IMG/VR virus record: IMGVR_UViG_3300042888_002884
Coordinates: 1 to 35,826 of that record
Strand: one strand, 5' to 3'
Length of the DNA: 35,826 nucleotides
DNA from: a virus
The translations under genes and the position numbers were made by a program. The notes under the pieces were generated by a model. That model was given only the letters and a program-made list of their open reading frames with translations, ran no database searches and was not told where the DNA came from. Below, one piece after another: positions 14,011 to 21,518 of this stretch; the first letter of the stretch is position 1, and every line of letters begins with the position of its first letter.

Positions 14011-14340
14011 TTATTTATAATATGCATATTGTGTATCACCACTTTGAGCCCATACACTAGCACTTGATTGAATTATCGGTCTTCCTAAATAATCAGTACT
14101 CCAACTATTTCCCAGATAAACAGGAAAATCAAATGCAACTAAATAACCACTTAGATATACATTCGGACTACCAGCCTGAACAGACTTTACATCTAACTCA
14201 AATGTAGTCCCTCCTGGAAAGGTATATTGTGTACCATTAAAAGTAACGGTATATGTTGTACCTGATCCAGCTACTACTGTATCGTAGAAATAATTATTAA
14301 AATCGGCACTAGTTGATGGATGTAAAATTCTTTGTCCCAT
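14011..14340 (-). CDS. Small beta-rich structural-type protein
   Basis: 109 residues starting MGQRILHPSTSADFNNYFYD. The sequence is rich in Thr, Gly, Ser, Val and Tyr with alternating strands (TTYTVTFNGTQYTFPGGTTF, ELDVKSVQAGSPNVYLSGYL) and lacks Lys-rich helices, as in phage tail or decoration proteins. It lies between the sulfotransferase terminator and the Pro/Ala-rich head gene in the same orientation, with a TATTTAT-like element just upstream of the start. Possible decoration or neck protein; not identified. Confidence 0.55.
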   Translation of the reverse strand: MGQRILHPSTSADFNNYFYDTVVAGSGTTYTVTFNGTQYTFPGGTTFELDVKSVQAGSPNVYLSGYLVAFDFPVYLGNSWSTDYLGRPIIQSSASVWAQSGDTQYAYYK

Positions 14341-14407
14341 ATGAATAAATATGTAATTTTTATTAAATGTTAATTTTAAATAGAATTTTTAGGTGAAATA
14401 ATAAAAA

Positions 14408-14429
14408 AACCCACATTTTATTGTGGGTT
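14408..14429 (-). terminator. Rho-independent terminator after the sulfotransferase gene
   Basis: On the minus strand AACCCACA-ATAAA-TGTGGGTT is followed by TTTTTAT, starting about six bases beyond the stop codon of the sulfotransferase at 14435. Confidence 0.85.
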
Positions 14430-14434
14430 ATTTT

Positions 14435-15250
14435 CTAAATATATCTGAATTCATCGTAAAACCAACTAAAGTTTTGTCTAACCCAATTTGATGCGTTTAC
14501 ACCTAAAACTTCTTTATAATCGTTCTTAACTGGAGTTAATTTAGATTTTATTACGTGATCACCATATATCCCATAAACGGAATCATCTTCTTGTGTTATT
14601 TGCTCAATATTATCAAAATCGTGTTGATAATATGGTACATCTAAATATGTATAAATCCTTTTCATTTCCTGTTCAGGGAACCTACACAAATCTTCAAATT
14701 TAACAAACAACATTTTTTTATTAATACCCTCTTTTAATACCTGATATAATCTTTCCATTGCCAAACCAACTGGTTGTCCTTGTGTCCAAATATCTATTCT
14801 TTTTTCAGTTGTTGTTCCTTGCATTTGAGCATGATCAACAATACCGGAATCTAAATGTTGATTTTTCCTAAAGTTTTTTTCCATTGATGCGTATATTGAT
14901 CTCGGATCTCTTATCATACAAACAACTTTTGGTTCAGGATAAAAAGTTTCCAAAAACCCATAATGAATACCCCAACCTCTTGATTTATCCATCACATATT
15001 TTTTGTCTGTTATTGCGTTAAAATACGATTCAACACCACCTTTACAAAAAGCCGTAAAACCTTTTTTCATTAATTCAGCATCTTGTGCTTTAAATTCTGG
15101 TGAGTTCGTGTAATTGGCTCTTGATGCATATACTAATTCTAATACACCTGATGTTGGTGTTACATAAAAATCAGGGTTTTGTCCCATTATATTTTGAATA
15201 AGGGTTGAACCACTTCTAGGTAATGAACTTTGAAAGAATATTTTTTCCAT
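14435..15250 (-). CDS. PAPS-dependent sulfotransferase, copy 1
   Basis: 271 residues. The N-terminal strand-loop FFQSSLPRSGSTLIQNIM contains the 5'-phosphosulfate-binding loop PRSGSTL (11-17), and CMIRDPRSIYASMEK (111-125) is the 3'-phosphate-binding segment. Together these are the signature of the cytosolic/Stf0-type sulfotransferase superfamily, which transfers sulfate from PAPS to hydroxyl or amino groups of sugars, peptides or small molecules. No membrane anchor is visible, so it acts in the cytoplasm of the infected cell. Its start overlaps the stop of the GT9-like gene as TAATG at 15250, implying coupled synthesis and a shared glycan substrate (inference). It is a clear paralogue of the protein at 33257-34075: PTSGV, FKAQD, KSRGW and ASMEKN are shared in the same order. 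Confidence 0.9.
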   Translation of the reverse strand: MEKIFFQSSLPRSGSTLIQNIMGQNPDFYVTPTSGVLELVYASRANYTNSPEFKAQDAELMKKGFTAFCKGGVESYFNAITDKKYVMDKSRGWGIHYGFLETFYPEPKVVCMIRDPRSIYASMEKNFRKNQHLDSGIVDHAQMQGTTTEKRIDIWTQGQPVGLAMERLYQVLKEGINKKMLFVKFEDLCRFPEQEMKRIYTYLDVPYYQHDFDNIEQITQEDDSVYGIYGDHVIKSKLTPVKNDYKEVLGVNASNWVRQNFSWFYDEFRYI

Positions 15251-16134
15251 TATTGTTGATTATTTATTGAGTAAATTATTGATTCCATATCAAATATATT
15301 AAAATCCATTAAAGGACATTCGTGGAATACACCATTGAAACTAAAATCAAATAAATAACTATCCGGTAATTTAATACTGTCATTAATAACCGCTGTAAAA
15401 TTATCGTGAATATCGTGTCCAAATAATTTTGGTGATGTTCCAATCCATAATACTGTTGATTTTTTATTTAGAGCAGCTGCTGCGTGTTGTAAACAACTAT
15501 CAATTAAAATTCTTTTTTGACTTACTAACATTAATGAAAACAATTCCATATTTGACATCGCTTCTGTTACGTGTTCACATCCAGGTATTTTATTTTCTTC
15601 ATGCCTACATATTTGAATAATATGGTAATCTTTAGAATAGTGATTTACTAATGCTTCGGCTACAGGGTAAGGAATATCTCTTGTCCAAGAATAAGGAAAA
15701 TCTTGTTGTAATGGACCTCCGTTTGTTTGTATAACCATAACTGGTTTTTCCCTTGTCCATTTTTTGTAACCGTGTTGTAATTGTCTTACGTTGAAAATTA
15801 ATTCAGGTTGTTCACCTAAATAATCTAAACCATATAACGAACACCAATTTTCAATAAGAGGAAGTTTTTTACCGATATGATCTGTGGTAAAATAAGGTTC
15901 GTGTTTAAATATTAAAGTGTCTTGGTCTTTAATATAATCTTGATAAAAGTAAGGAGTGTTACCCATTCTAAAAACTTTACCAATAAAGTTTAGATTTAAG
16001 AATATTTCAGGGTATGCACATACTACAAGAAGCTCTCTGTCGGGATGATTATTTTTTATACATTTTGCGACTGCGGTGGCGGCAACGTGCTTACCTAAAC
16101 CACCTTCTATGTGAAATAAAGCGTATTTTTTCAT
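15250..16134 (-). CDS. GT9-like (heptosyltransferase-type) glycosyltransferase
   Basis: 294 residues. It starts MKKYALFHIEGGLGKHVAAT, with the GGLGKH loop as in the N-terminal Rossmann domain of GT-B enzymes. The C-terminal domain has IDSCLQHAAAALNKKSTVLW followed by IGTSPKLFGH (211-240), equivalent to the GT9 nucleotide-sugar site (D-S-x-x-x-H-x-A-A... G-x-x-x-P). Family members add heptose or similar sugars to lipopolysaccharide core or to proteins; donor and acceptor here are unknown. Phage relatives may glycosylate virion proteins or host surface sugars. It overlaps the sulfotransferase start by one base pair of codons. Its leader carries a 14-base sequence that is also found in front of the APS-kinase-like gene. 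Confidence 0.75.
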   Translation of the reverse strand: MKKYALFHIEGGLGKHVAATAVAKCIKNNHPDRELLVVCAYPEIFLNLNFIGKVFRMGNTPYFYQDYIKDQDTLIFKHEPYFTTDHIGKKLPLIENWCSLYGLDYLGEQPELIFNVRQLQHGYKKWTREKPVMVIQTNGGPLQQDFPYSWTRDIPYPVAEALVNHYSKDYHIIQICRHEENKIPGCEHVTEAMSNMELFSLMLVSQKRILIDSCLQHAAAALNKKSTVLWIGTSPKLFGHDIHDNFTAVINDSIKLPDSYLFDFSFNGVFHECPLMDFNIFDMESIIYSINNQQ

Positions 16135-16144
16135 ATGGTTAATA
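16131..16144 (-). promoter_or_regulatory. Shared leader element TATTAACCATATGA (copy 1)
   Basis: On the minus strand the GT9-like start codon is embedded in TATTAACCATATGA. An identical 14-mer surrounds the start of the APS-kinase-like gene at 32877-32890. Both genes head the two sulfation-related clusters. It may be a translation-initiation context or a protein/RNA binding site; the similarity could also be chance in AT-rich DNA. Confidence 0.35.
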
Positions 16145-16172
16145 TATGAAAAATATACGTTTAGTAAATATT

Positions 16173-17165
16173 TTAAGTTGTTCCTGTTGAAACCATTAAA
16201 TTAATACCATTTCTCCAAACAACACCCAATATTCCTGGATCTGTTGTTGGTAATGATGTTATATTTAAACATTGTACATATGTCATATTGGCGGTATTAC
16301 CTGTTATATTACTACCCAATATAAACGTATTATTGGCGATTGCTTTATTATTAATACCACCAACTATGTTTGAATTATACCCTGATGATGTATTATTACA
16401 ACCACCACCAATAAATGAACAAGCCCCTGATGCTGTATTTAAAAAACCACCACTTACTGTTGATGAATAACTACCTGAAGACGTATTTCTATAACCACCA
16501 GAAACACTTGAATAACTACCAAGAGAACTATTCCTAAAACCACCACCTACAAATGAATATTCACCTAAACCTCTATTTAAATTACCACCAACCACAGCTG
16601 AACGATAACCTGATGCTGTATTACCAGCTCCACCACCAACAAAACTACTATTATTAGATGATATGTTACCACAACCACCACCTATAACTGAATAAACTCC
16701 TGATGATGTATTACACTTACCTCCACCTATAATTGAAAAACAGCCTGATGCTGTATTACCTGTCCCACTTAAAACTCCGGAATAATTACCCGATGCATTA
16801 TTATTAGCATTTACTCTAACTGTTGATAATACCCCAGAACCCAATTCAATAACCTTATTATTTGTTACAGCGGTTATAATATAATCAATATTATTCCATA
16901 GTAATCCATTCACCCCTTTTGATATAAATTGATTTGTATTACCTGAAAAACCATTAACATCGAATAAATTACCAGTGATTAATATATCGGTATTTACGAC
17001 TTTTTTTGTAAACTCGACACAATTAGAACCAAATGACACTGGTAATGAATTACCTAAACCATCACTTATTGTTTGTTGTGTATTACCGGTAAAAGCGTCA
17101 TTATTAATTATCTTTAATAATGATTTAAATGTTTTAGCTATGTAATTATTTTCTAAACTTGACAT
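16173..17165 (-). CDS. YadA-head-like repeat protein, probable tail fibre or adhesin
   Basis: 330 residues. After an N-terminal region starting MSSLENNYIAKTFKSLLKII comes a beta-rich region to about residue 120. Then about 11 degenerate 14-15-residue repeats follow (residues ~121-290) of the type GGGxxNTASGxYSxxx, for example SIIGGGKCNTSSGVYSVI. This Gly-rich pattern matches the left-handed parallel beta-roll of trimeric YadA/Hep_Hag head domains. The C-terminal ~40 residues (MTYVQCLNITSLPTTDPGIL) have the look of the fibre end or trimerisation segment common in Bacteroidota phages. It probably forms a trimeric fibre or receptor-binding element of the virion. It lies just downstream of the tail-associated protein at 17188. 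Five Cys residues within repeats are unusual for a cytoplasmically assembled fibre. Confidence 0.72.
   Translation of the reverse strand: MSSLENNYIAKTFKSLLKIINNDAFTGNTQQTISDGLGNSLPVSFGSNCVEFTKKVVNTDILITGNLFDVNGFSGNTNQFISKGVNGLLWNNIDYIITAVTNNKVIELGSGVLSTVRVNANNNASGNYSGVLSGTGNTASGCFSIIGGGKCNTSSGVYSVIGGGCGNISSNNSSFVGGGAGNTASGYRSAVVGGNLNRGLGEYSFVGGGFRNSSLGSYSSVSGGYRNTSSGSYSSTVSGGFLNTASGACSFIGGGCNNTSSGYNSNIVGGINNKAIANNTFILGSNITGNTANMTYVQCLNITSLPTTDPGILGVVWRNGINLMVSTGTT
16295..16805 (-). repeat. Coding tandem repeats, ~45-nt unit (Gly/Ser beta-roll)
   Basis: About 11 degenerate units of 14-15 codons inside the YadA-like gene. The DNA repeats are divergent, but the GGG...N-(T/S)-(A/S)-S-G protein pattern is regular. 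Confidence 0.75.
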
Positions 17166-17187
17166 ATCTTCTTTGTTTTTATTTTAT

Positions 17188-18597
17188 TTATAGTTCTTGT
17201 CTAACAAAAAATTGTGTTATTTCTTTATATTCCCTTATTTCTTGATTTGAACTTACTCTAATATCTAAATAATACTTATTAGGTAATAACCAAGAAGTGT
17301 CTAACATAAAATAATTCATATTAGTTGTTCTATTTAAATCATACCAATCTTGAATTATAATTTCATTTAACGGACCTTCTTTAACATATATTCTATATTG
17401 AACAAAATCTGTTAATACCGGAACTTCATACACATAAGGTTCTCTTACACTAACAACCACTTTTCTTTTCTCACCTGTACTTACAACCTCATCCCTTTTC
17501 AACCCACTAAATGATAAACCATATTCTTTCGGTAAAAACTCATTACTTCCTATTGAAAAATATTCATCACATTTAACTTCAAAATCCAAAGTTGCGTTTG
17601 GTTTTTGAATACCGTTAATGTATAAATTACTCCATACGTCATTAAATAATACAGAATCGTACGGATATGAATCTGGTATTACAAAACTTACATAATACAC
17701 ACCAACCGTTTTTTGTGTTGCAGTAAATGATGAATATAATGTTCCATTCATATCATTTATAGTACAAGTAGGTAAACTATCTAAATTAATTGGAATACCT
17801 CCTTTATTTACGTATAAGAATAAATTATTTAATTTACCTTTATAAAAGAAGTTCCTATCGTCTTGAATTAAATTATCATACACTGTTTCTAAATAAGGTT
17901 GATAAAATGTCTGAGTGTATTTAGAAAAGAAACCTACGTATTGTAATGAAGCATCAAATGTGGTTGCTGAATATGGTATATTTTCCAATGGTATTGTAAA
18001 TGCAATACCGTAACTCACACCGCTAAATATATTATTTTGTATTCTATTGTTTATCTCAGTTGAAATATCAATTTCTAAATCTTCATTACCTAAATCAAAA
18101 TGTTGTGTGGCTATAATTTCTGGTGTTGTATATACACCAGGATTGTTCCAAGCGGAATTAGTTTTATTATAAAACCAGTTAGATGGGGTTTCAGTGTATA
18201 CGAAAGGATCTCTTATTAAACTTTCTGTTTTGTAATCTGCATAATCATAACCTATACCTTGATCCCAAGTTTCACCTGATATCTTAAATAGGATTAAATC
18301 AAATGAATTACCCCTTGTTTTATACGAACCAACAGCCTCACCAAATAGTTCATCAAATGAAGAGCAATTCTTCATTTTTAATTTATGGGTTGTATTATTT
18401 AAAGATGTAAATGTTTTACCTGTATATAGGTTATTAATATTAGTTAAATCCATATCAAAAATATATCTTGAATATGTTCTTGTTTGATTTTGATCGAACC
18501 CATAATATAGTTCAACAATTGGATTTCTTGCGGTATTTACGTACGAATTTCTTACTAATGTATTATTTTTACTAAAATAAGTTCTATATTTTCCCAT
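17188..18597 (-). CDS. Large beta-rich tail-associated structural protein
   Basis: 469 residues starting MGKYRTYFSKNNTLVRNSYV. Early segment NPIVELYYGF and SRYIFDMDLTNINNLY are reminiscent of the DNRLRE-type beta-sandwich found in phage tail proteins (family knowledge, tentative). It is rich in Tyr, Asn, Phe and Thr throughout, with no membrane span. A conserved-looking strand pair KRKVVVSVREPYVYEVPVLT is near residue 385 and the end is FFVRQEL. Location directly upstream of the fibre-like repeat protein, with 22 bases between the genes, suggests it forms the base or attachment partner of that fibre. Function inferred from composition and context only. Confidence 0.6.
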   Translation of the reverse strand: MGKYRTYFSKNNTLVRNSYVNTARNPIVELYYGFDQNQTRTYSRYIFDMDLTNINNLYTGKTFTSLNNTTHKLKMKNCSSFDELFGEAVGSYKTRGNSFDLILFKISGETWDQGIGYDYADYKTESLIRDPFVYTETPSNWFYNKTNSAWNNPGVYTTPEIIATQHFDLGNEDLEIDISTEINNRIQNNIFSGVSYGIAFTIPLENIPYSATTFDASLQYVGFFSKYTQTFYQPYLETVYDNLIQDDRNFFYKGKLNNLFLYVNKGGIPINLDSLPTCTINDMNGTLYSSFTATQKTVGVYYVSFVIPDSYPYDSVLFNDVWSNLYINGIQKPNATLDFEVKCDEYFSIGSNEFLPKEYGLSFSGLKRDEVVSTGEKRKVVVSVREPYVYEVPVLTDFVQYRIYVKEGPLNEIIIQDWYDLNRTTNMNYFMLDTSWLLPNKYYLDIRVSSNQEIREYKEITQFFVRQEL

Positions 18598-18663
18598 TTT
18601 TTTTTATTATAAATAGCTTCCTTTTCAATTATATATATTTATAAGTTAGAGATTTTTAATGAA

Positions 18664-19278
18664 ATGATAATTTTTGGATTTTACATACCTACCCCAGTAA
18701 TTGTATCACTTTTAGGTGTTATTAGCGGAGCTATTGGATATATCTTCAAAATATTGATTGATAACCATAAAAATCACACAAAGATTGAGAGAATTAAGCG
18801 CAATATTACCAAATCAAAACAGATTGTTGGTAAGTTACAACAAATACTTGAAATTACAAATGCTGACAGGGTATCAATAACAGTTCTCCATAATGGAGGT
18901 GTTTTCTTCAATAAGAAAGGAAAAAAAGTTGAGTTTACTAAAGGTAGTATGATATATGAAGTAGTTTCTTCAGGAATATCAATAGAAAATATGGATTTTA
19001 AAGATGTTTTACTAACACCATTTTCAGATCACTTTATGTTATTCTTTGACGATAAAAGATATTCATTAGATACTAATGAAACTCAAAACCCATCAACGTG
19101 GAAAAATTATCTTACCAATAAAGGAATAAAGAATGATTATGGTTTTGTAATTGAAAATATAGAAGGTTCAATATTCGGATTTGTTAGAGTTTCCTTTATT
19201 AAAACAAGAAAAAAATTAAATGATGAACAAATAGAAGAAATTGAAAAACTTTCTTATTTAGTTTCAGGATATCTTTAA
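18664..19278 (+). CDS. Membrane-anchored GAF-like protein
   Basis: 204 residues. One N-terminal transmembrane span lies at about residues 9-32 (TPVIVSLLGVISGAIGYIFK), followed by a basic juxtamembrane helix (NHTKIERIKRNITKSKQIVG). From residue ~60 there is a single sensor-like domain, with ILEITNADRVSITVLHNGGV as its second helix and strand, a pattern typical of GAF domains (helix, then strand with A-D-R/x-x-x-HNG). No output domain (kinase, cyclase, HTH) follows. It could bind a small molecule or regulate host membrane processes; superinfection exclusion is another option (inference). It is a lone plus-strand gene between two minus-strand genes, with divergent start from 17188-18597 and a four-base gap to the convergent Gp157-like gene. 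Confidence 0.6.
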   Translation: MIIFGFYIPTPVIVSLLGVISGAIGYIFKILIDNHKNHTKIERIKRNITKSKQIVGKLQQILEITNADRVSITVLHNGGVFFNKKGKKVEFTKGSMIYEVVSSGISIENMDFKDVLLTPFSDHFMLFFDDKRYSLDTNETQNPSTWKNYLTNKGIKNDYGFVIENIEGSIFGFVRVSFIKTRKKLNDEQIEEIEKLSYLVSGYL

Positions 19279-19281
19279 CTG

Positions 19282-19851
19282 TTATTTAATTACTAAGGAA
19301 TAATTAGTTTTAATTGAAGCACCTTCAATTTCATTACCGTCAGATATTAACTCCTTCAAACCTTTTTTAGGGACTGTAACATCTAATTTTAAATCCTTTT
19401 TTAATAACTCTAATATGGATTCTTTTTCTTTATACGTTAAATTTTTAATCGTATATTCTTTATAATCATTACTAATATAATCAATATCAATATTAACTGA
19501 TTCCGATTGTCTGGTTGATAATCTAAAAGTACCTACTTCAAAACGATAAATGTTCTTTTTAGGATCTTTATCACCATATAATTTTAAAGCATCTAATAAG
19601 GTTGTTTCCAATCTATTTATTGATGTGTTTTTCTTATTAATATAAGATTGAATTCTACTAATTTCTCCTTCTGCGTATGATAAATCCGATTTTAATTTAT
19701 TAATGATTTTAATATAATTTAAAGATTTTTCTTTAAATGTTTCTTTATTAATTAACATTAACTCTTCCAACTCTGGAGTTAACTCACCTTCATTTTCTTC
19801 TAAAAACGATAATAATTCTAAATATTCGTTTCTTATTTCGTATAAATTCAT
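19282..19851 (-). CDS. Gp157-like phage protein (PF05565-type)
   Basis: 189 residues. It starts MNLYEIRNEYLELLSFLEEN, followed by EGELTPELEELMLINKETFK, which is the signature of the Siphovirus Gp157 family (first described in Streptococcus phage Sfi11 and linked to phage resistance/host interference). A central coiled coil (SYAEGEISRIQSYINKKNTS, then INRLETTLLDAL) and a C-terminal region with YRFEVGTFRLSTRQSESVNI complete the family layout. The biochemical role is unknown; in other phages the gene lies near DNA-binding or recombination genes. Here it sits just downstream of the tmRNA terminator. Confidence 0.85.
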   Translation of the reverse strand: MNLYEIRNEYLELLSFLEENEGELTPELEELMLINKETFKEKSLNYIKIINKLKSDLSYAEGEISRIQSYINKKNTSINRLETTLLDALKLYGDKDPKKNIYRFEVGTFRLSTRQSESVNIDIDYISNDYKEYTIKNLTYKEKESILELLKKDLKLDVTVPKKGLKELISDGNEIEGASIKTNYSLVIK

Positions 19852-19903
19852 TTCTACTTTAATTTATTTATTTTTACTAACACACAAAATATAACCATAA
19901 TTT

Positions 19904-19952
19904 AAAAAAATAATACCCGACTTTGATAACCTCCATCAGGTATTATTTTTTT
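19904..19952 (-). terminator. Terminator of the tmRNA
   Basis: On the minus strand AAAAAAATAATACC, a 20-base loop, then GGTATTATTTTTTT form a perfect 14-bp stem ending in T, directly after the tmRNA 3' end at 19954. Confidence 0.8.
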
Positions 19953-19953
19953 G

Positions 19954-20326
19954 TGGATACTGGAGGAATCGAACCTCCGTTCCCATAATTTGTAATTACC
20001 CAAATTATTTACAAGCTTAGGAAGTTATTTTATCTTCCAATAAACTTATTTAATCAACATCAAATAAGTAAAAATGTTGTAGTTTTTTAAACATAAAACT
20101 ACCTAAATGGTTTTACTGTGTTTGGCTTTAAGCCAAGTTCACTAAGCAAACTCAAGTTCAGCTTCTTGAGTTTTAAAGCTCTTCATTAGTGAAGTTGGGA
20201 GGCTCATAATGTCCTCTGGATTGTAACTGTTGCCAGTTGATTTTTTGCTTCAGTTTTTAAAGACTTAATGCAGGTCTTGCTTGTTTGAATAACACAACCA
20301 TTACAGGTCGAAACCTTGTAGTACCC
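19954..20326 (-). ncRNA. ssrA: Transfer-messenger RNA (tmRNA)
   Basis: 373 nt with all core tmRNA features. The 5' end GGGTACT pairs with AGTATCC at the 3' end, with a G3-U70 wobble, the alanine identity element. The T arm is GGAGG-TTCGATT-CCTCC, and the conserved GGTTTCGAC follows the acceptor strand. The long H2 helix is supported by three paired blocks (TGTAAT/ATTACA, TTATT/AATAA, ACAAGC/GCTTGT). Further stems are a 9-bp hairpin AAACTCAAG/CTTGAGTTT and three downstream hairpins (TTGGCTT/AAGCCAA, GTAGTTTT/AAAACTAC, ACTTATTT/AAATAAGT), matching a chain of pseudoknots. The 3' CCA is not encoded (ACAA after the stem). tmRNA with SmpB rescues stalled ribosomes and adds a degradation tag. The tag frame is uncertain: GGC gives a 30-aa tag (GNSYNPED... 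EAELEFA, then TAG TGA); GCA gives a 9-aa tag ATVTIQRTL. Neither ends in the usual LAA. Confidence 0.92.
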
Positions 20327-20445
20327 ATATTTTTATTCAAAGATAATTAAAATTTTTTTATTAAACAACATTTATTTTTAATTATTTAACTTTAATATTC
20401 TAATATAAATATAATAAATTAAAATCCTGAAGTCAAATATTTTTT
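20327..20445. promoter_or_regulatory. Divergent AT-rich promoter region (tmRNA / KTSC gene)
   Basis: A 119-base AT-rich gap between the tmRNA 5' end (minus strand) and the KTSC gene (plus strand), which must hold the promoters of both. I cannot assign exact -7/-33 elements by eye. Confidence 0.4.
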
Positions 20446-20754
20446 ATGCTTTTAGAAACAACCAAAGAAAATAATACTATTACGAGTATTTACGAATCAT
20501 CAAATATTTTTAAATCACGGTATTTTTCATCAAATAATGAATTACATATTACTTTTAATAACGGTAATGTTTATAAATATAATAATGTTGACATACCTAC
20601 ATTTTTAAAATTACAGGAAGCTCAAAGTATTGGAAAGTTTTTTGCTTCTGAAATTAAACCCAAATTTCAATTTGAAAAAATAGGATCCGAAGATCCTAAA
20701 ATTATAATTGAAGATATTAAAAAATTGAAAAGTAAGATGGGATTTAGTGACTAA
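20446..20754 (+). CDS. KTSC-domain protein
   Basis: 102 residues. The core reads SSNELHITFNNGNVYKYNNV, then PTFLKLQEAQSIGKFFASEI, matching the KTSC domain (PF13619-type: S-x-x-L-x-V-x-F-x-x-G-x-x-Y-x-Y-x-x-V-P, then A-x-S-x-G-x-Y/F-F). The name comes from a Lys-Thr-Ser-Cys motif in lysyl-tRNA synthetases, where the domain is fused; stand-alone versions are frequent in phages and their role is unknown, with RNA binding often suggested. The location beside a tmRNA is therefore interesting. The final four bases overlap the convergent DUF2786-like gene. Confidence 0.85.
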   Translation: MLLETTKENNTITSIYESSNIFKSRYFSSNNELHITFNNGNVYKYNNVDIPTFLKLQEAQSIGKFFASEIKPKFQFEKIGSEDPKIIIEDIKKLKSKMGFSD

Positions 20755-21476
20755 GCTGTTAATCTCATAGCTTTAGAAACCTTTCCACCACTTAATCCGG
20801 ATGTAATATTTACACGATTAGCTGCTTCTTTACCTGAATTAAATGCTGATTTATCGGAAATTGTCATTTTTGATGTTGTTGTTTTTAATCTCAAGTTAGG
20901 GTTGTGTTCTCTAAACATTTGTTCCGTAATCGCCATTTTATTATATAACACTAAACCAGATGTTTTAGCCTCGTTAGTGATAGTATTTTTCATTTCACGA
21001 AGTCTTTGACTTAATCTAATTATCATACCCTTATAAAAAGAACTACGAGCTACTTTACCACCAATCGTCTTATATTCAGGTGTTTTTTGGTATTTAGCGT
21101 ATTCATTATCCATAGCATGTGATAGTAAATCAAATAAATAACTCGCAAATTCAACATCTTTCTTAGCTCCAAAAAACTTATAAATGAAATTACCCATACG
21201 TTTACTGAAATAAACTTTAGTGTCTGTAAAATAAGCAATTGAACTAGATACATCGTGAATAGGTTTTTTAACCCTACCTGAAATGTCAATTTGTTCATTG
21301 ACAAACTCTTGCGATTTAACTTCAACTTCCGTCATTGACAGATCGTATTCTTGAAGAAGTCTTGAAATCATTTCAGCTGCTGTCATCGCCTCTGATTCTG
21401 AACAACCATTAGTTGTTGTTTTTTCCTTTAAAAGATTGATTTTTCTGATGATAGATTCTCTTTTTTGGTTAATCAT
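20751..21476 (-). CDS. DUF2786/DUF7168-like phage protein
   Basis: 241 residues. The N-terminal ~50 residues (RESIIRKINLLKEKTTTNGC, then SEAMTAAEMISRLLQEYDLS) match the DUF2786 pattern: a Lys/Leu helix, an E-A-x-x-A-A helix and the (L/M)-L-x-x-Y-x-(L/M) end. The rest (YKFFGAKKDVEFASYLFDLL, SSFYKGMIIRLSQRLREMKN) fits the associated DUF7168-type domain, and the C-terminus ends in an Arg/Lys-rich GKVSKAMRLTA. The family is widespread in phages and bacteria, function unknown. It is the upstream neighbour of the small genes at 21519-22059. Confidence 0.7.
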   Translation of the reverse strand: MINQKRESIIRKINLLKEKTTTNGCSESEAMTAAEMISRLLQEYDLSMTEVEVKSQEFVNEQIDISGRVKKPIHDVSSSIAYFTDTKVYFSKRMGNFIYKFFGAKKDVEFASYLFDLLSHAMDNEYAKYQKTPEYKTIGGKVARSSFYKGMIIRLSQRLREMKNTITNEAKTSGLVLYNKMAITEQMFREHNPNLRLKTTTSKMTISDKSAFNSGKEAANRVNITSGLSGGKVSKAMRLTA

Positions 21477-21518
21477 ATTGTTATTTATATAGTGGGGGAG
21501 TAATCCCCCTTGTTAATA

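Noticed and set aside
19955-19990. tRNA gene
   Set aside because: The T arm and acceptor strand belong to the 3' end of the tmRNA; no anticodon arm is present and the 5' acceptor strand lies 365 bases away.
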